This document shows positions 11,778-22,145 of a stretch of DNA of 64,000 nt, in pieces; within the stretch, counting starts at the first letter, position 1, and each line of letters begins with the position of its first letter. A model generated the notes under the pieces. That model was not told the origin of the DNA. It worked only from the letters and a program-made list of their open reading frames with translations, and ran no database searches. The stretch is from Plantago ovata. Taxonomy: Eukaryota > Streptophyta > Magnoliopsida > Lamiales > Plantaginaceae. The translations under genes were made by a program, and so were the position numbers. The stretch is taken from assembly GCA_028274465.1 (NCBI GenBank), contig CM051457.1, positions 102,919,982-102,983,981 on the forward strand, read 5' to 3'.

Positions 11778-12587
11778 TTTGTTTTCGAGGGTGACTTAGA
11801 AGGCTCGGTATGCCGGGTGTTTTTGTAAAGTACAAACTTGCTTTGACTCTTACCTTCGAACATGCTTTTTGCTATTGGTTTCGACACTTAACTTTGAACA
11901 TGCTTTTTGATTGGGGAATTTGATTGAAAATTCTGCTTGGCTCCTTCGGCCGTGGCGGGGCTGGGTCGAATCTTCTTCCTTGGATGTAATTCGTGGATTT
12001 TCGATAGATGTGTATCATGTTTTGATTATGGCCTTTGATACTTTGTTTTACCTTTTGCTTATTTTGCTTTTTACGAAGTATGTACGTTGGTACAACTGAT
12101 TCCGTCGAAAAAGTTGTCTGCCGTATACCTTGTCTCCCCTTTTATCATGTTCGATGCTTTTGTGGGGTTCATTTTCCGGGCGCAGTATCCGAACAAAGTT
12201 TATTCCGTCGAATATCTTTGTGGAATCATTGCCCTCAACTCGATGAATTGTTTTCGAGGGAAGAAGTCTAGTCGAACGATTGTTCCTCCGTCGAGGTGAA
12301 CATCTGTTCGTGCTGACCTCGTGAGTCACATGGCTCACTCTTCTTTCGACGGGGGTTCCGATATTTCGATGGCCCTTCCGTCGAAGGCCTATCGAACAAT
12401 GTCGGGTTTCCTTTCGAATGTAACGGATTTTCGACAAACACTGAAAATAACAATCGTTTTGATTGACGCTAAAGGTGCTGCCTCTTTCAGTGACGACCCT
12501 TGGTTGAGGGTGATTTGTTAGAGGGGCTTACAAAAGACGCAAAAACTTTTTCGTGCAAAAAGTGAGATCGAAGGGTAATGGTGCCCC
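11778..12587. other. Tat 3' spacer rich in TCGA
   Basis: The region lies between the convergent ends of the antisense gene and the integrase frame. No coding frame is supported. About 18 TCGA tetranucleotides occur in 11778-12440, mostly as TTCGA or GTCGA, against two to three expected by chance. Short similar phrases recur without a fixed period. Confidence 0.6.
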
Positions 12588-13793
12588 TTAGGTGTAGTAC
12601 TTCCGAAGATTTTTGATGTTCCATGGCCGTTGTAGAAATTCCCCCTCCATGTCTTCGAGCCTATAGGAACCGTTCGAAAGGACCTCTCTGACTCGGTACG
12701 GCCCCTTCCATGGCTCTTGGAGTTTTCCCACGTTTTCTAGTATGCCGGCTTTTCTTAGCACGAGGTCGCCTACATTCAAGTCTCTTCGAACCAAGTTCTT
12801 GTTGTATGCTTTGGTCATCATCGCTTGGTGCCTTAGGATTCGCATTCTAGTTTCCTCTCTCTTGGCATCAAGCATGTCTAGCTCCATGGTTCGAGCCTCT
12901 TCGTTTCTCCTTGGCTCATACTCCTTTACTCGAAGGGTTTCGACGGCGATTTCGCAAGGGATGACTGCCTCCGACCCATACACCATGCAAAAAGGGGTTT
13001 GTTGGGTGGCTGTCCTTTGGGTCGTTCGATAGGCCCATAGTACCCCGTGAAGCTCGTCTGCCCAATCAGCCTTCGATTGCCCTAGCCTTTTTTCGAGGTT
13101 GTGGATGATCGTGCGATTTGTGACTTCTGTCAGTCCGTTGGCTTGTGGGTGTCCGACTGACGTGAAGCTTTGTTTTATCCCTAGCTCTGAGCACCAAGCC
13201 TTGATCGTTTTCCCCGTGAATTGTGTTCCGTTGTCGGAGGTGAGTACTCGTGGGAGTCCGAAGCGACATATAATGTTTCTCCAGATAAAGCTTCGCACCG
13301 TTTCCTCCGTGATTCTGCCGACTGCTTCAGCTTCGACCCACTTTGAGAAATATTCCACCGCTACAATTAGAAATTTCTTTTGGTTTGTGGAAGTGGGTAG
13401 CTTCCCTACGATATCGATTCCCCATCTATCGAAGGGACACGATATGGGTATCGAAATCATAGGTTCTCCTGGTGCCTTGGTGTTTCTGGCGAATCTCTGA
13501 CATTCGTCGCACTTTTTGGACCGAGCTTTCGAGTCCTTGATGAGCGTCGGCCAATAGAAACCTTGTCTGCGCACTTTCTGTGCTAGTGACCTGCCACCCG
13601 AGTGATTCCCACAACTCCCCGCGTGTATCTCTTCCAAGATGGCCTTGGCTTCCTCCTTACTGACACATTTCAAATGTGGACCATCGAAAGATCTTTTATA
13701 AAGGTCGGAGCCATCCCATATGAAGTATTGTGCCCTCCTTCGAATCCTTTTGGCCTCTGTACGATCCTCGGGGGTGATCCCTTGCTTGAAAAG
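12588..13793 (-). pseudogene. Tat integrase
   Basis: The frame holds the zinc-binding HHCC region (HAGSCGNH ... KKCDECQRF), then the catalytic core: Asp in DRWGIDIVGKLP, Asp in LTSDNGTQF, and a Glu in ANGLTEVTNR exactly 35 residues after the second Asp, the DD35E signature of retroviral-type integrases. The C-terminal part (LRKAGILENVGKLQEPWKGPYRV) is the usual DNA-binding fold. All catalytic residues are present. The frame opens at a 3' splice-like site at 13793 and continues in phase with 13978-14097 if 13794-13977 is spliced. It is called a pseudogene only because the upstream pol is broken. Confidence 0.85.
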
Positions 13794-14172
13794 CTGCGAA
13801 AGAGGGAGAAGTTAGAGGGAGATTCCTTCGAAAATAGTATTTCGAGCTTGTGGAAACCTCGGTGGTTCTCATCCCCTTCGACCCATATTACCCTCGAGGG
13901 TGTGTATGTTCGAGAGATTCAGGTGCCCGGATGATCTGGACTTGTGCATTATGTATTTGTTATTTCGGGCGTTTTACCTTGATGTCGGCCAACCAATTGT
14001 GGTCGCCTTCAATGGCATTTACTTCAGGTTCTGGTATCCTCTTCCGTTTGGCCTTGTTCTCGCCGATGGCCGGCTGTTGGACCGTCATGATAGTGACCTG
14101 AAAAAAGGTGGAATTGTTTAGTAGTGGGAGATTTGTCTTTGGCAAATCGTGTCCTACTAAGGATCTCTATAC
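13794..14172 (-). other. Two intron-like gaps in the RNase H-integrase linker
   Basis: On the minus strand 14172-14098 starts GTATAG and ends TTTTTTCAG, with a CTACTAAAC branch-like sequence. 13977-13794 starts GTAAAA and ends TTTCGCAG. Removing both joins the second RNase H, a 40-codon linker (14097-13978) and integrase in one frame. Each gap contains stops. Splicing is inferred from sites and phase only. Confidence 0.5.
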
Positions 14173-15425
14173 CTGTCGGGTAGCGATTGTTTGTGATGAG
14201 CTACCGAACTTGGCTAGTCCGTCCGCTACCTTGTTGAGGGAGCGGGGAATTTGAGATATTTCGACGCTCTGGAAGTTGGTGACTACCGCCTTTAATTGGG
14301 CCAAGTAAAGCTTCATGGGTTCTTCTTTGGCTTCGAAGGCTCCAGAGTATTGTTGGGCGACTAGCTGAGAATCGGTGTAGAGTTGGATGTTCTCCGCACC
14401 TCCTTCGAGCGAGAGTCGAAGCCCTATGAGGACGGCTTCGTACTCCGCTTCATTGTTTGTTGCTGGGAAAGCGAGTCGTACCGCGAACTCCACTTCGGTA
14501 CCCTATGGATCGACCATGTGTATACCTACTCCTCCTTGGCCTCGAGTTGAAGAACCGTCGACAAAGACTTTCCACTTAGGTTTGGGCTCACTCTGCTTCG
14601 AGGGGTCCTCTAGGTTTTCCACAAAGTTGGCTTCTTCTTTGACCCCGAGGAAGAAGTCGGCTATCACTTGTGCCCGCTTCGTCTTTGGCGCTTGAAATTT
14701 GATGGAATACTCCATAAGTTCGATTGACCATCTTACGAGCCTTCCCGAAAGGTCGGGTTTCCCCAAGATTCTCTTCAATGGTTGGGAGGTGAGGACTACG
14801 ACTTCGTGGGATTGGAAGTAGGGTCGAAGCCTTCTTGCGGCAAGTACGACGCAGTAGGCCAACTTTTCAATTTCGAGGTAGTTCACTTCAGCTTTGGCGA
14901 GAACTTTGCTCAAGTAGTATATGGGATGATGCTGTCCCCCTTCGATCCTCACAAGCACCGAACTAACTACCTCGGTAGCTATCGCTACATGTAGGTATAA
15001 AGTGTCTCCGTCTTTAGGTTTAGACAAGAGTGGAGGTTTCGACAGATGATCTTTCAAATCAGCTAGAGCCCTTTCACTTTCGTCGGTCCAAGCGAAATGC
15101 TTGCTATTCCGCAGGACTTTGAAGAAAGGTAGACTTTTCTCGCCGGATCTTGAGATGAAGCGGCTTAAGGCAATGACTCGACCTACTAGCCTCTGTACTT
15201 CATTAATGTTCGTCGGGCTGGGGAATTCGACGAGCGCCTTAATTTTGTCCGGATTTGCTTCGATCCCTCTCTGAGTAACCATGTATCCTAAGAATTTTCC
15301 GCGCTTTACTCCAAAGGTACACTTGGTTGGGTTGAGTTTCATCCCGAACTTCCTCAATATGTCGAAACACCTAGCTAGATTTCCAACGTGGTCTCTGGCT
15401 TCGAGGCTTTTGACCAACATGTCGT
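14173..15425 (-). pseudogene. Tat RT C-terminus, RNase H and archaeal-type RNase H (broken)
   Basis: After the RT catalytic box the frame runs through the RT thumb (KLNPTKCTFGVKRGKFLGYMV), a connection region, and the first RNase H (FAWTDESERAL ... YLEIEKLAYCVVLAARRLRPYF). A second RNase H follows (WKVFVDGSSTRGQGG ... NNEAEYEAVLIGL ... LYTDSQLVAQQ ... NKVADGLA), with its DGS, E and D motifs, of the archaeal-type seen in Tat elements. An in-frame stop at 14503-14505 interrupts this second domain. At the upper end a one-base frameshift near 15428-15431 falls in the YVDD-type RT box. Confidence 0.85.
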
Positions 15426-15524
15426 CTAGTACACTTCCATGGTTTTTCCAAGTTCCGACTCGAACATCATGTTAACTAGTCGCTGATAGGTAGCTCCGGC
15501 ATTCCTTAACCCAAAAGGCATAAC

Positions 15525-18500
15525 TCAAAACGAGTATACCCCGGAGTGTGTTACAAAGGCCGTCTTATCTACATCTTCCCGCGCCATCGGGACCTGATAG
15601 TAACCTTGGAAGGCATCCATGAAGCTGAGTCTTTCGGCTCCGGCTGTCGAGTCTACGAGCTGATCAATTCGGGGTAGGGGGTAGGGATCCCTAGGGCAAT
15701 GCTTGTTGAGGTCGGTGTAGTCGTTGCACATCCTCCACTTGCCCTTACCCTTGCTCACTAGCACCACGTTGCAGAGCCAATCCGAGAATTGTGTGGGTCG
15801 AATGTGACCTGCCTTTAGGAGTTTCGTCACTTCTTCGTCTATAATCAAGTTTTTCTCTCGACTGAAGTTCCTTTGCTTCTGACTGACGGGCTTTGCTTTT
15901 CGGTCTACATTGAGCCTGTGGACAATAACCTGTGGGTTAATGCCCTTTAGATCTGCGGTACCCCATGCGAAGACGTCAGCGTTTCTTTTGAGAAACAAGG
16001 AAAGAGCCAACTCCAACTCCTCCGGGAGGTCCGTGGCAATCTTGGTGGTTCTTTCCGGAAATGTGTCGGATAGGCAGATGTTTCTTACTTCTGAGCACGG
16101 TTCGAGGCGATCTTTTCCCTCCAAATGATCCGTGGGGAAGTCGAAGGGCTCTTCGACTACCATGCAATGTCGCTTTGAGAGGTTCGAAGCGCCCACTTCA
16201 TCTGGAATTGGTTCGACCGCCTCTTCGAGTTGTTTTTTCTTGAGGGTCGAAGCGCAATAACACTCCCATGCTTCTTTTGGGTCGCCTTTGACTTCTCCCG
16301 CTCCCGCGTCAGTGGGGAATTTTAGCTTCAAATGATAAGTGGACACAACTGCTTGAAACTGATTTAGACCCGGTCTACCGAAGAGAATATTGTAGCCCAT
16401 TGGGGCTTCTACCACCACGTACTGGCATGTTTGTGTGGACTTAGTTGGTTTGGTCCCGAGGGAGGTTGGTAGCCAGATTGTCCCCAAAGGCTTCACGGTG
16501 GAGCCCCCGAAACCTGATAATTCGGTCGAGACGGAAGATAGGCCTTTACTTTCGATTCTCATCTTCTTGAGGGTTTCTAAGGTGATCACGTTTACGGAGC
16601 TCCCCGTATCTATCAAGACTTTTCTCACCGTGAAGCCTGACACTACCATCGAAATGACCAACGGAAAGTTCGGGTCTTGATTTCGAGTTGTTTCAGGCGG
16701 GGGTATATCGGATGTGTCGAACACTAACGGGTGGCTCTGGGTTTCGATGCTGCCCACGTTAAATGTTGGAGTCCCTTCGGTATAGGCATTACGCATCCGT
16801 CTAGCGGTTCGATCTCTTTCTTTCCTAGAGTCGCCGCCGGTAGGCCCTCCTGCTATGTACCTTATCTCCTCGTGGATGGGGTCGTTCTCAGGGTTATCCT
16901 CCGATCTGACGTCCCGGGACTCGCGGTATACCTCGGATTGCATTGGCAGAGGTGGTCGGGCGGGAGCTTTTGAAATTTCAGACTTCCTTTTCTCAATCAA
17001 TCGAATCATGGGAGCCCCGAGGGGATCTTTATACTCTCGTACATATCCTTCTCCCACTAATCGATCTAACTCGGCTGTTAGTTCGATGCATCGGTCGGTA
17101 TCATGCCCTGTTTGTCCGTGAAACTTGCAGTATTCGTGTGAACTCTTGGTGGAGTTTGTTTCCTTGTGTTTCTTGGGCCAACGCACGAAGGGTTCTTTTT
17201 CAATGATGGAAAAAACCTTCCGTTGGGGGAATCTGACATGTCGGGGGTTTTGTCGAGGTAACTTCCCGCCTCGGTCTTTTCCATGGTCCCTGGGTGGGGC
17301 TACAGATTCCCTGCGGGGTGATCTGTCAATGTCTCTGGTGGGCGATGGCTCGAAGGCTAATTTGGCTTCCTTGCTCATTCTTTCTTCCTCTATGTACTTA
17401 TTGACGATGTTGGATAAATCTTCGGGTGTCTTCGGCATCTCTCTCGAAACCTCTGATGCCAGATTCCGGTTTCGAGTGTTCGTATATAGCATCTGTCTTC
17501 TGAAGTGCATAGGGTGGTCGTCGACCTGGAGAGCGACAGCATTGAAGCGTTGCCACCATTTCCGGAGAGGCTCGTCTTTCTTTTGCACGATGTCTTGGAG
17601 GCAGCTGCTTGCTTGCCTAGACTTCTTGTAGTCGGTAAAGTGACCGAGGAAAGCGTGAACAAGGTCAGCGTAAGAGCGGATGGAACCAGCGGGCATATGG
17701 TAGTACCACTCGGTGGCAACTCCTTCGAGGGTGCTTGGGAAAACGATTACCATGTCCCTCTCGTCATGCCCGTATGTTTGCATCACATTTTCGAACTTTA
17801 CTCGGTGCTCATGTGGGCAAGTCACTCCGGCATACTTGGGGAGTTCCTTGGGAATCTTTCGCCCGGAAGGGATCGAGTGCGACATAAGTCTTGAAGACAA
17901 CGGGTTGGGGGCCAATCCTCCCAAACGGATTGTTTTGCCCCTTCTCGAGGCGTCCTTGTCTCTGGACTCGTACGGGTATCTTCGAACGTCTGCGTCGAAG
18001 CGCGGTCGTTTCTGGGCTTTTTGCCGGTCGTGCTTCTTCAGGAGCTCTCCGTACTTTTTCATTTTCAACTCGAGCGCTTCTCGTTCGAGATCGGGGGACT
18101 CCTTACTCGGAGGGTATTCACTATCTTCTGGGATTGTGTAAACGGACCTGGGGTGAGGTCGTTTCTCGGACTCTGCCGGTCTTTTCCCTTTCGGATCTCC
18201 TCTAGTTCGGTATACCATAACCGAACTATCGGTAGGTGTCCGCTCGCTGCTTTGCACTGTAGGGGCATGGGTCTGTTCCCGGTTTTTTCCCGAGGATTGG
18301 CTAGGCGGTTGGCTTCGAACAGAGGCATTCTTTTGAGGATTTTTCCTTGGTTCCTCAGCTTCTTTGTAACTTTCATAGACTGACCTCATCAGGTCTTTGA
18401 GTCTACTCTCTGTGATCAAGATTTGAGGTTCCGGCTGGGGTCTGGGTGGGTCGGGATTCTCTCCGGATCCTTCGCCGGAGTGTGCTGGGGTGGGTTCTGA

Positions 18501-18620
18501 GAGTAGTCCGGCTGGGATTTCATCTTCTTCCAGTTCCGTTTCTTCTCTCCTTGTGGTTTCTTCTCGTGTCTCTCCCGGGTTTTTGGATGATGCTTCTTGT
18601 TGCTTCTTCCGTTTTGCCAT
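15525..18620 (-). CDS. Tat gag-protease-RT N-terminal polyprotein
   Basis: A continuous frame of 1031 residues starts at the first ATG after the primer site. Residues 1-190 are a charged low-complexity N-terminus. Residues about 250-430 are retrotransposon gag (EWYYHMPAGSI, the usual aromatic gag core). Near residue 497 is a modified zinc knuckle, CKFHGQTGHDTDRC, with the C/H/H/C order of this clade. Near residue 670 is the aspartic protease motif VLIDTGSSVN. RT begins near 905 with KWRMCNDYTDLNKHCPRD and LPRIDQLVDSTAG..LSFMDAFQGY. The frame stops at 15525-15527 inside RT, a few codons before the catalytic Asp pair, so functional polymerase cannot be made from this copy without readthrough. 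Confidence 0.88.
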   Translation of the reverse strand: MAKRKKQQEASSKNPGETREETTRREETELEEDEIPAGLLSEPTPAHSGEGSGENPDPPRPQPEPQILITESRLKDLMRSVYESYKEAEEPRKNPQKNASVRSQPPSQSSGKNREQTHAPTVQSSERTPTDSSVMVYRTRGDPKGKRPAESEKRPHPRSVYTIPEDSEYPPSKESPDLEREALELKMKKYGELLKKHDRQKAQKRPRFDADVRRYPYESRDKDASRRGKTIRLGGLAPNPLSSRLMSHSIPSGRKIPKELPKYAGVTCPHEHRVKFENVMQTYGHDERDMVIVFPSTLEGVATEWYYHMPAGSIRSYADLVHAFLGHFTDYKKSRQASSCLQDIVQKKDEPLRKWWQRFNAVALQVDDHPMHFRRQMLYTNTRNRNLASEVSREMPKTPEDLSNIVNKYIEEERMSKEAKLAFEPSPTRDIDRSPRRESVAPPRDHGKDRGGKLPRQNPRHVRFPQRKVFSIIEKEPFVRWPKKHKETNSTKSSHEYCKFHGQTGHDTDRCIELTAELDRLVGEGYVREYKDPLGAPMIRLIEKRKSEISKAPARPPLPMQSEVYRESRDVRSEDNPENDPIHEEIRYIAGGPTGGDSRKERDRTARRMRNAYTEGTPTFNVGSIETQSHPLVFDTSDIPPPETTRNQDPNFPLVISMVVSGFTVRKVLIDTGSSVNVITLETLKKMRIESKGLSSVSTELSGFGGSTVKPLGTIWLPTSLGTKPTKSTQTCQYVVVEAPMGYNILFGRPGLNQFQAVVSTYHLKLKFPTDAGAGEVKGDPKEAWECYCASTLKKKQLEEAVEPIPDEVGASNLSKRHCMVVEEPFDFPTDHLEGKDRLEPCSEVRNICLSDTFPERTTKIATDLPEELELALSLFLKRNADVFAWGTADLKGINPQVIVHRLNVDRKAKPVSQKQRNFSREKNLIIDEEVTKLLKAGHIRPTQFSDWLCNVVLVSKGKGKWRMCNDYTDLNKHCPRDPYPLPRIDQLVDSTAGAERLSFMDAFQGYYQVPMAREDVDKTAFVTHSGVYSF

Positions 18621-18636
18621 GGTTTTTGTCCGGAAG

Positions 18637-18654
18637 TTCCCACAGACGGCGCCA
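18637..18654 (-). other. Tat primer-binding site, tRNA-Asp-like
   Basis: Minus strand TGGCGCCGTCTGTGGGAA begins three bases inside the 5' LTR. The first nine bases fit the 3' end of plant tRNA-Asp; this site is common in Tat-like elements. Confidence 0.65.
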
Positions 18655-18657
18655 AGA

Positions 18658-19070
18658 TGATGAGGATAAAACCGTTCTAGGGTCCTATGATATCATCTCT
18701 TGATCCCTTGAAGCTATAGGGTCAAGTAGTAGGGTAGGGGGAACTGGAACACCTGCAAATGAGAGAAATAGAAGGGAGAGGAGCGGGGGAACAACCTACC
18801 TCGGTTAGGTTGTTACCAACTTAATGTTCGGAACAGTAAAATATGGGTGATTGTGTCTTAGTGTGTCCGCGTAATAAATGAGGCATGTACATATATAGGA
18901 TACGTTTGGAGGGCCCTCCCTTTAAGGGCAGTGGGCCCCTCGTGGTGGTCACATAAAACCTTCGGGGCTTAGGCCACCTCCTCTGGCTCGAGGATGATTC
19001 GCCCGTTGAGGTTCCTTCGAGGGGTCCTTGGGGCATGTTTCGAAGGGAATGAACTCTTAGCCCCATAACA
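18658..19070 (-). repeat. Tat 5' LTR (413 bp)
   Basis: 99.5 percent identical to 8176-8588 by eye (two mismatches). It contains the TATA-like stretch near 18889 and lies directly upstream of the primer site and gag on the minus strand. Confidence 0.95.
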
Positions 19071-19345
19071 GTAACCATATTGCATACACAGTCTCAGTCG
19101 CAGCGATCTTTATAAGTTTCGATCTCTTGCTTTCTCCCTTTGTATTGATTATAATCCACCGCATTATAGTCCCATCTCCTGTTATGCTGCATGGTATGTG
19201 CATCCATTGCATTATATCCCTCCATATCCCGCCAGAGAATCCACACTCAAATAATAAGTGCGGCACCGTCTCATTTTGCTGACAAAATATGTAGCAGGCA
19301 TCATTGGGGATACCAAACCGAGTTAACCTGTCTTTTGTGCACATG
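19071..19345 (-). mobile_element. LINE ORF2 C-terminus, proximal to the Tat insertion
   Basis: The minus-strand frame reads TKDRLTRFGIPNDACYIFCQQ ... HLLFECGFSGGIW, the zf-RVT domain of L1-type LINEs, and ends AATETVYAIWL at the GTAAC site. It continues in frame at 8175. The copy is 5'-truncated near 19345. The flanks CATTTGGTATC (about 7777) and CATTTTGGTAC (about 19349) may be an aged target duplication. Confidence 0.8.
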
Positions 19346-19837
19346 TGATCATTTTGGTACTCGGGTACTTAAGTTTTAGTACCGGCACTTAGTATCTCAT
19401 TAGTTTTAGTACCCGGTACTTGTATTTTAGTACCTAGGTATTTTTTTTTTTACCAATCAATCTAAAAGTGAGACCAAATGGTAACTGATGAGAATGAATT
19501 CTAAAATATTTTGTATTGTGATTCACTTGGTAAGTAGGTCCAATTTATTTGACCATTTGATAAAAAAAAAAAAACCTTTTTGTTCCGTATGAATAATCCA
19601 TTAAGGTTTTCAAACCCGACGGGTTGAACGGTTGAAGATAAATGCCTTTCTTTTGGGTTGAAAGTGATTTGATCCACTGTTAATCATGTTGTCACATTGA
19701 AAAAATTATACCTCAGACTAGGAGTAGTACTTTTATTCATTCATTGAAAAACTCAACATTGATTTAATACACCCCGGGAAAATCAGTGAAAAACCCAAAA
19801 AAGAATCTCGGTTCTTTTGGAGATTTTACCTATGTTC
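19346..19837. other. Intergenic DNA with TTTTAGTACC repeats
   Basis: GGTACT and TTTTAGTACC recur five times in 19356-19440. No gene is seen. T and A homopolymers occur near 19442 and 19562. Confidence 0.4.
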
Positions 19838-21340
19838 TATGTTTAAGATCTCGTCTCGGAGGTCATCTCGGACGACCTCCTGAGAAGGGTCAATCCGGGT
19901 CAACTCGGGTCATCTCGGACATTTGTCTCGGAGTTGTCTAGGAATAGATAAAAAATATGTAAAATTATATATAATAAATACTATACATATTTTATATATT
20001 TTGTAGTCTAAAAATAATATATTTGAACAAGTGGGGTGTGATTATAATTTTTAAATTTATTGAAGGTTTGAAATCTAAATGAATGGAATGCTTGGATGGT
20101 ATTTGTAATATCACCATATGTACTGCTTGTCTGCTTCCTAAAGCAATCCCATTTTTTATTTTTCACGATATGAAGCCTAGCCTTTCTTCTTCACCTTCCA
20201 TTTCTCCAATCTCCATCTCCACAAAGCCAATCCACCACTCGATGCCTTCATTACTTCCGGATTCTTCTCTTCTTCTAGATCTACATGATCTCTTAACTCT
20301 TATGCTTCTTCTCCCAAATTTCATCTCCTTCTTCAAAATTCAGAAACTTTACCCTATGTCCCTACCGGAGAAGATCCAAAAATAAGGGTAGCACCGGAGT
20401 TTTAAGAAGGAATCAAATTGTTACCGCATACTAGGGATGGCAGTCCGGGCCCGGCCCCGACCCGATATACCGGGCACAGGCCCGATCATTACTGGCCCAT
20501 GGGCCGGGCTTGGGCTTATAGCTAGGCCCATGGGCCCGAGCCTAACATCTTGGCACGTAGGCCCGTCCTGAGCCCCGGCCCGGCCCGTGAATATATATAT
20601 GTTTTATATTTTTATATATGTAAATATGTATATATATCTATTGAATTTATAATATTTATACATTTCTATTACTAAATGATGTTGTACTTTATACATTTGT
20701 AATACTTTTTTATACTTATAAGATTTCAAGTGATATGCAATCATTTTATATACTATATTTTTTGTATATTTATATAATTTATAAAGTAATTTAATATTAA
20801 CTAATTCAATATGTCAAATAAGGATGTTCATGATAAATTTTAAATGATATAAAGTGATATCAAAATATTTGATCTCAAGCAAAAAGATATAAATTAAATA
20901 GATTCATCATTCTACAAATACTACACTAGTACATAACTAAAAAATAAAAAACATTTTGAATACTAAATAAATGAAAAAAATTCAAATATTTAGGCCCGGC
21001 CCATGACGAGCCCGGGCTTGGGCCTATTGTTCAGAGCTGATCCAGGCCATGGGCCGGACCGGGATTGGTGCTACTCTTCCCGGGCCTCTGAAAGCCCGGC
21101 CCGGCCCATTGCCATCCCTACGCATGACCTAGCTCAATTGGCGATGATCACCGTTTCCGATCTCTCAATTCCCCTCTTTTTTTTTTTAACTTGACCCGCA
21201 TATACCGGTCAAAATACCGGAAAAAACCCGGATTCCGAGATTTTTCCGGTATTTACTGGTTTCATCCCGTTATGCCCTCCGAAACCCGGTATACCCCGGT
21301 CAACCCGGGTCGATCCGAAGAGATCTTAAACATAGAGATT
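19838..21340. mobile_element. Inverted-repeat element, possible captured sequence
   Basis: CTATGTTTAAGATCTC at 19838 has its reverse complement at about 21323-21338. CGG/CCGG-rich subterminal DNA lies inside both ends. A later hAT MITE (20432-21120) sits in it. A plus-strand frame at 20083-20385 (100 codons, Ser/Pro/Leu-rich) looks like gene-derived DNA but is not recognised. A target duplication was not found. Confidence 0.35.
20432..21120. mobile_element. hAT-type MITE
   Basis: The ends are inverted: TAGGGATGGCAGTCCGGGC at the left and the complement of TAGGGATGGCAATGGGCC at the right, both GGCC-rich, with an AT-rich centre. The flanks CCGCATAC and CGCATGAC suggest an imperfect 8-bp duplication. 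No transposase is present. Confidence 0.7.
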
Positions 21341-21854
21341 TACTCGTACCCACCCGGAAACGGCATCGATTCTGGGTCAACCTGCCGGATTTTAAAACAT
21401 AGCTAAAAGTACATATCTTAGATGGTTTAATACATGTTTGTATAGCATAATGAAGCATTTCATTTTTTAGTTGGGACAATTACATGCCGGTACCCAACCG
21501 GCCTTGCTCTTTTCAATCGGACATGAGTCCCGTACGAAGGTGTGTTGGACTTTATGATATTAGTCCATATGATATCTTGGACCTTTTGTAGCAAAGTCCA
21601 AAAAACCAAAATAACGGTCTCGATCTCGATTCTCACTTTACTCGATCCAAATAAATCCATTATTGAATTGAATTTTGGAACTAAGTTAGTATGACCGAGA
21701 TTAACAGAAACTTTTTTTTTTTTTTTTTTTACCCATATTCGCTACATGTTTAATTCATCTGAATACTTTCAAATCTAGAATCCCTTAATCTCAGACATAC
21801 TAACTTAACTTAGTTCAAAACTTCAATTACACCGATTGACAACCTAATGTTGTA

Positions 21855-22109
21855 CTTCCTCCGGAAACTTAATAGTTTTACACTTTGTTTTTGTTGACTT
21901 TTTTATGTTCGGTTTGACCTCAAATTAATCATAATTGATTATGAAAAAATTAATTTAAATGTTATATTATACAAATATAAGAAGTATACTTTCATAATAT
22001 AATTTTTTAAACTATCTTTTCGTAACGAGTTATTATTAATTTGAGGTCAAACCGGGCATCAAAAAGTCAACAAAAATAAAGTGTAAAACTATTAAGTTTC
22101 CGGAGGAAG
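21855..22109. mobile_element. Stowaway MITE (Tc1/mariner type)
   Basis: CTTCCTCCGGAAACTTAATA at the left is mirrored at the right, and the arms pair over roughly 70 bp, so the whole 255 bp can fold into one hairpin. It is flanked by TA on both sides, the Tc1/mariner target duplication. Confidence 0.85.
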
Positions 22110-22145
22110 TAGTATTTAGGGACGGGGATAGCGGGCGGCATCTGC

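Larger units (their letters stand above)
8171..19075 (-). mobile_element. Tat-clade Ty3/gypsy retrotransposon, near complete
   Basis: The element spans 8176-19070 (10,895 bp) and is flanked by the 5-bp duplication GTAAC (8171-8175 and 19071-19075). Its two 413-bp LTRs differ at two sites. On the minus strand the order is LTR, tRNA-Asp-like primer site, gag, protease, RT, RNase H, a second archaeal-type RNase H and integrase, then a long 3' region that holds a gene on the opposite strand. The extra RNase H and the antisense gene are known marks of the Tat clade. pol is interrupted by two in-frame stops and one frameshift, so this copy is not autonomous as it stands. Two LTR differences in 413 bp imply an insertion of the order of 0.2 million years if 1.3e-8 substitutions per site per year is assumed. 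Confidence 0.92.

Noticed and set aside
17125-18383. Long plus-strand frames opposite gag
   Set aside because: They mirror the codon bias of the gag-pol frame on the minus strand and show no domain. The real plus-strand gene is confined to 9189-11777.
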